Assembly (NCBI GenBank): GCA_965651905.1
Contig: CBFGUG010000035.1
Coordinates: 1 to 64,000, forward strand
Origin: SZUA-265 sp965651905
GTDB lineage: Bacteria > Myxococcota_A > Polyangia > Polyangiales > Polyangiaceae
Direction: 5' to 3'
Length of the DNA: 64,000 nt
Of this stretch, positions 62,897 through 64,000 are shown one piece after another. A model generated the notes under the pieces. That model saw only the letters and a program-made list of their open reading frames with translations, had not been told where the DNA came from and did no database searches. The translations under genes and the position numbers were made by a program. Numbering within the stretch: position 1 is the stretch's first letter; every line of letters begins with the position of its first letter.

Positions 62897-64000
62897 TCAG
62901 CGGAACCAGTAGATGGCGCCTGAGCTCGTGGCGACGTTGTTGGGGCCGCCGCCGTCTTCGCTGATGCCGCCGATGGCGCTGTCTTCGTAGGGCGCGCCGA
63001 TGGCTAAGCGAGTGCCGTCGAAGCCGAGGGAGTAGCCGAAGTTGTCGCCCGGCTGCGCGTTGGACGCTTTGAGGTAGGCGTGTTGTGTCCAGACGGAATC
63101 GACTCGGTAGTAGACGTACACGGCGCCTGCGCCCAAGGCGTCGTCGTTGGCTTGGGCTCCTGGCGTGGTGGAGGCAGAGACTCCTGTCTCTGCGCTGGAC
63201 TCGAGCGATGCACCGATGGCTAGAGCGTTGTGACGCAGTGCGACCGCGCCGCCGAAGCGATCACCCGCGCCCGTGTTGCTGGCCTTGATGTACGCGGTCT
63301 GCTCCCAGCCGTCTTCGCTCCGATCGAAGATGTAGACCGCGCCGGCTTCGGGTGCGGAGTCGTCGTCTTGGTCCGGATCGATACCCGTAGCCGCGGACGG
63401 CTCCGTGAATGCGCCGACGGCGAGCGTGTTGCCGTCGGCGCTCAGCGCGTTTCCGAACCGCACCTGTTCGGCGGCGTTGTGCGCTTTCAAGTAGGCCGTT
63501 TGCGACCACGCGTCGTTGTCCGCATCGTGTTCGAACACGTACACGGCTCCGCTGAACATCGCTTCGTTGTCGTCTTGGTCGGGATCGTCGGAGGTTGCCG
63601 CGCTCGCTTCCCACGGAGCGCCCACCACTACGGCCCGGTCGCTCACACTCACGCTGGCGCCAAATTGATCTCCCGGGTCGGGATTGGACGCTTTGAGGCG
63701 CGCCACCTGGGTCCAGTCGCCGTCGCGGTGTTCGAAGATGTAAGCCGCGCCGCTGTTCGGCGCCGCTTCGTCACGGGAAGGCGGATTGACGCCGCCACTG
63801 CTGCTCTTGTCGTGATAGGCGCCAGCGACGATGCGGCGTGCTGCGAGCTCGCCGTCACGCTGTAGGGCGATGCTGCGACCTAGCTCGTCTCCCGTCACGG
63901 GCTCGTCTGTCTTCAGGTACGCCACCTGCTCCCAGTGTTCGCCATCGCGTTCGAAGACGTAAACGGCGCCGGACTGCGGCGTGTCGTTCGAGTCTTGATC
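62897..64000 (-). CDS. FG-GAP repeat protein, 5' end beyond window
   Basis: The visible 367 residues run to the window edge (the frame is open at 64000, reading DQDSNDTP), so the true start is outside. The sequence is five to six repeats of about 60 residues, each with a core such as VVGAPWEASAATSDDPDQDDN and then SGAVYVFE. Repeats share the pattern V-A-x-L-K-A-x-N-x-x-x-G-D-x-F-G, alternating with a DQDD-type acidic calcium-like loop. This is the FG-GAP/integrin alpha N-terminal type of beta-propeller, probably a secreted or surface protein. No signal peptide can be assessed. Confidence 0.9.
   Translation of the reverse strand, partial: DQDSNDTPQSGAVYVFERDGEHWEQVAYLKTDEPVTGDELGRSIALQRDGELAARRIVAGAYHDKSSSGGVNPPSRDEAAPNSGAAYIFEHRDGDWTQVARLKASNPDPGDQFGASVSVSDRAVVVGAPWEASAATSDDPDQDDNEAMFSGAVYVFEHDADNDAWSQTAYLKAHNAAEQVRFGNALSADGNTLAVGAFTEPSAATGIDPDQDDDSAPEAGAVYIFDRSEDGWEQTAYIKASNTGAGDRFGGAVALRHNALAIGASLESSAETGVSASTTPGAQANDDALGAGAVYVYYRVDSVWTQHAYLKASNAQPGDNFGYSLGFDGTRLAIGAPYEDSAIGGISEDGGGPNNVATSSGAIYWFR

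Overview
The window is high-GC, densely coded DNA that reads as a chromosome segment from a myxobacterium (Myxococcota, probably Polyangiales-like) or a close relative. This rests on gene content, not on a database search. The signs are many small lipoproteins, PEGA/TPR and FG-GAP repeat proteins, zinc-ribbon/FHA and DUF4388/J-like proteins, stand-alone receiver proteins, an NtrC-type regulator lacking GAFTGA, a LigD ordered phosphoesterase-ligase-polymerase, and a split ATP synthase operon. I see no rRNA, tRNA, CRISPR array, insertion sequence or phage gene. Layout: 1-139 holds a 50-bp direct repeat, each copy with a hairpin. 140-4000 has a MATE exporter coupled to a divergent RNase HII-like protein, then a receiver protein, a MoaD-like protein and an unknown protein. 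4152-13396 is one seven-gene minus-strand MoxR/Bat operon (moxR, DUF58, a membrane-anchored helper, batA, a batB-batC fusion, batD, batE), mostly with overlapping stop and start codons. 13650-23585 holds housekeeping and repair genes: a receiver protein, a DUF72 protein, glyQ (without glyS), an alpha/beta hydrolase, mutS2 divergent from ligD, and a methyltransferase. 23602-30254 has two tandem paralogous lipoproteins, a TPR protein, a DsbD-type thiol reductase, a ComF-type phosphoribosyltransferase, a Nudix protein with an altered catalytic box, a zinc-ribbon/double-FHA protein, ruvA and a tiny lipoprotein. 30320-37628 contains a TPR membrane protein and a four-gene plus-strand operon (PEGA/TPR protein, FG-GAP lipoprotein, AAA+ response regulator, FGE-fold lipoprotein), then a small lipoprotein. 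38213-48096 has a zinc-ribbon protein with a TonB-like C-terminus, a GH8 lipoprotein, a thyA-folA-lipoprotein operon and a ClpA-like ATPase whose first AAA+ module looks decayed. 48149-51453 holds a DUF4388/J-like protein, translationally coupled to an unlisted 46-residue membrane microprotein, and folK. 51651-56299 is an ATP synthase operon with b', b, delta, alpha and gamma only; its b subunit has a signal peptide and a histidine-rich segment. 56584-64000 has secreted or lipoprotein genes, an RlmI-like rRNA methyltransferase, a two-gene AbiE-like candidate toxin-antitoxin pair whose nucleotidyltransferase carries a histone H1-like basic tail, and an FG-GAP protein running off the window end. 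Functional threads: the Bat operon follows the usual MoxR-VWA arrangement for envelope-associated assembly or stress functions. thyA, folA and folK supply folate and thymidylate. mutS2, ligD and ruvA handle recombination and repair. The atp operon supplies part of the F1 stalk and catalytic head. The most unusual items are the basic-tailed nucleotidyltransferase pair, the His-rich b subunit, the coupled microprotein, and several enzymes that keep their fold but appear to have lost key residues (RNase HII-like, Nudix, ClpA NBD1, GAFTGA-less regulator).
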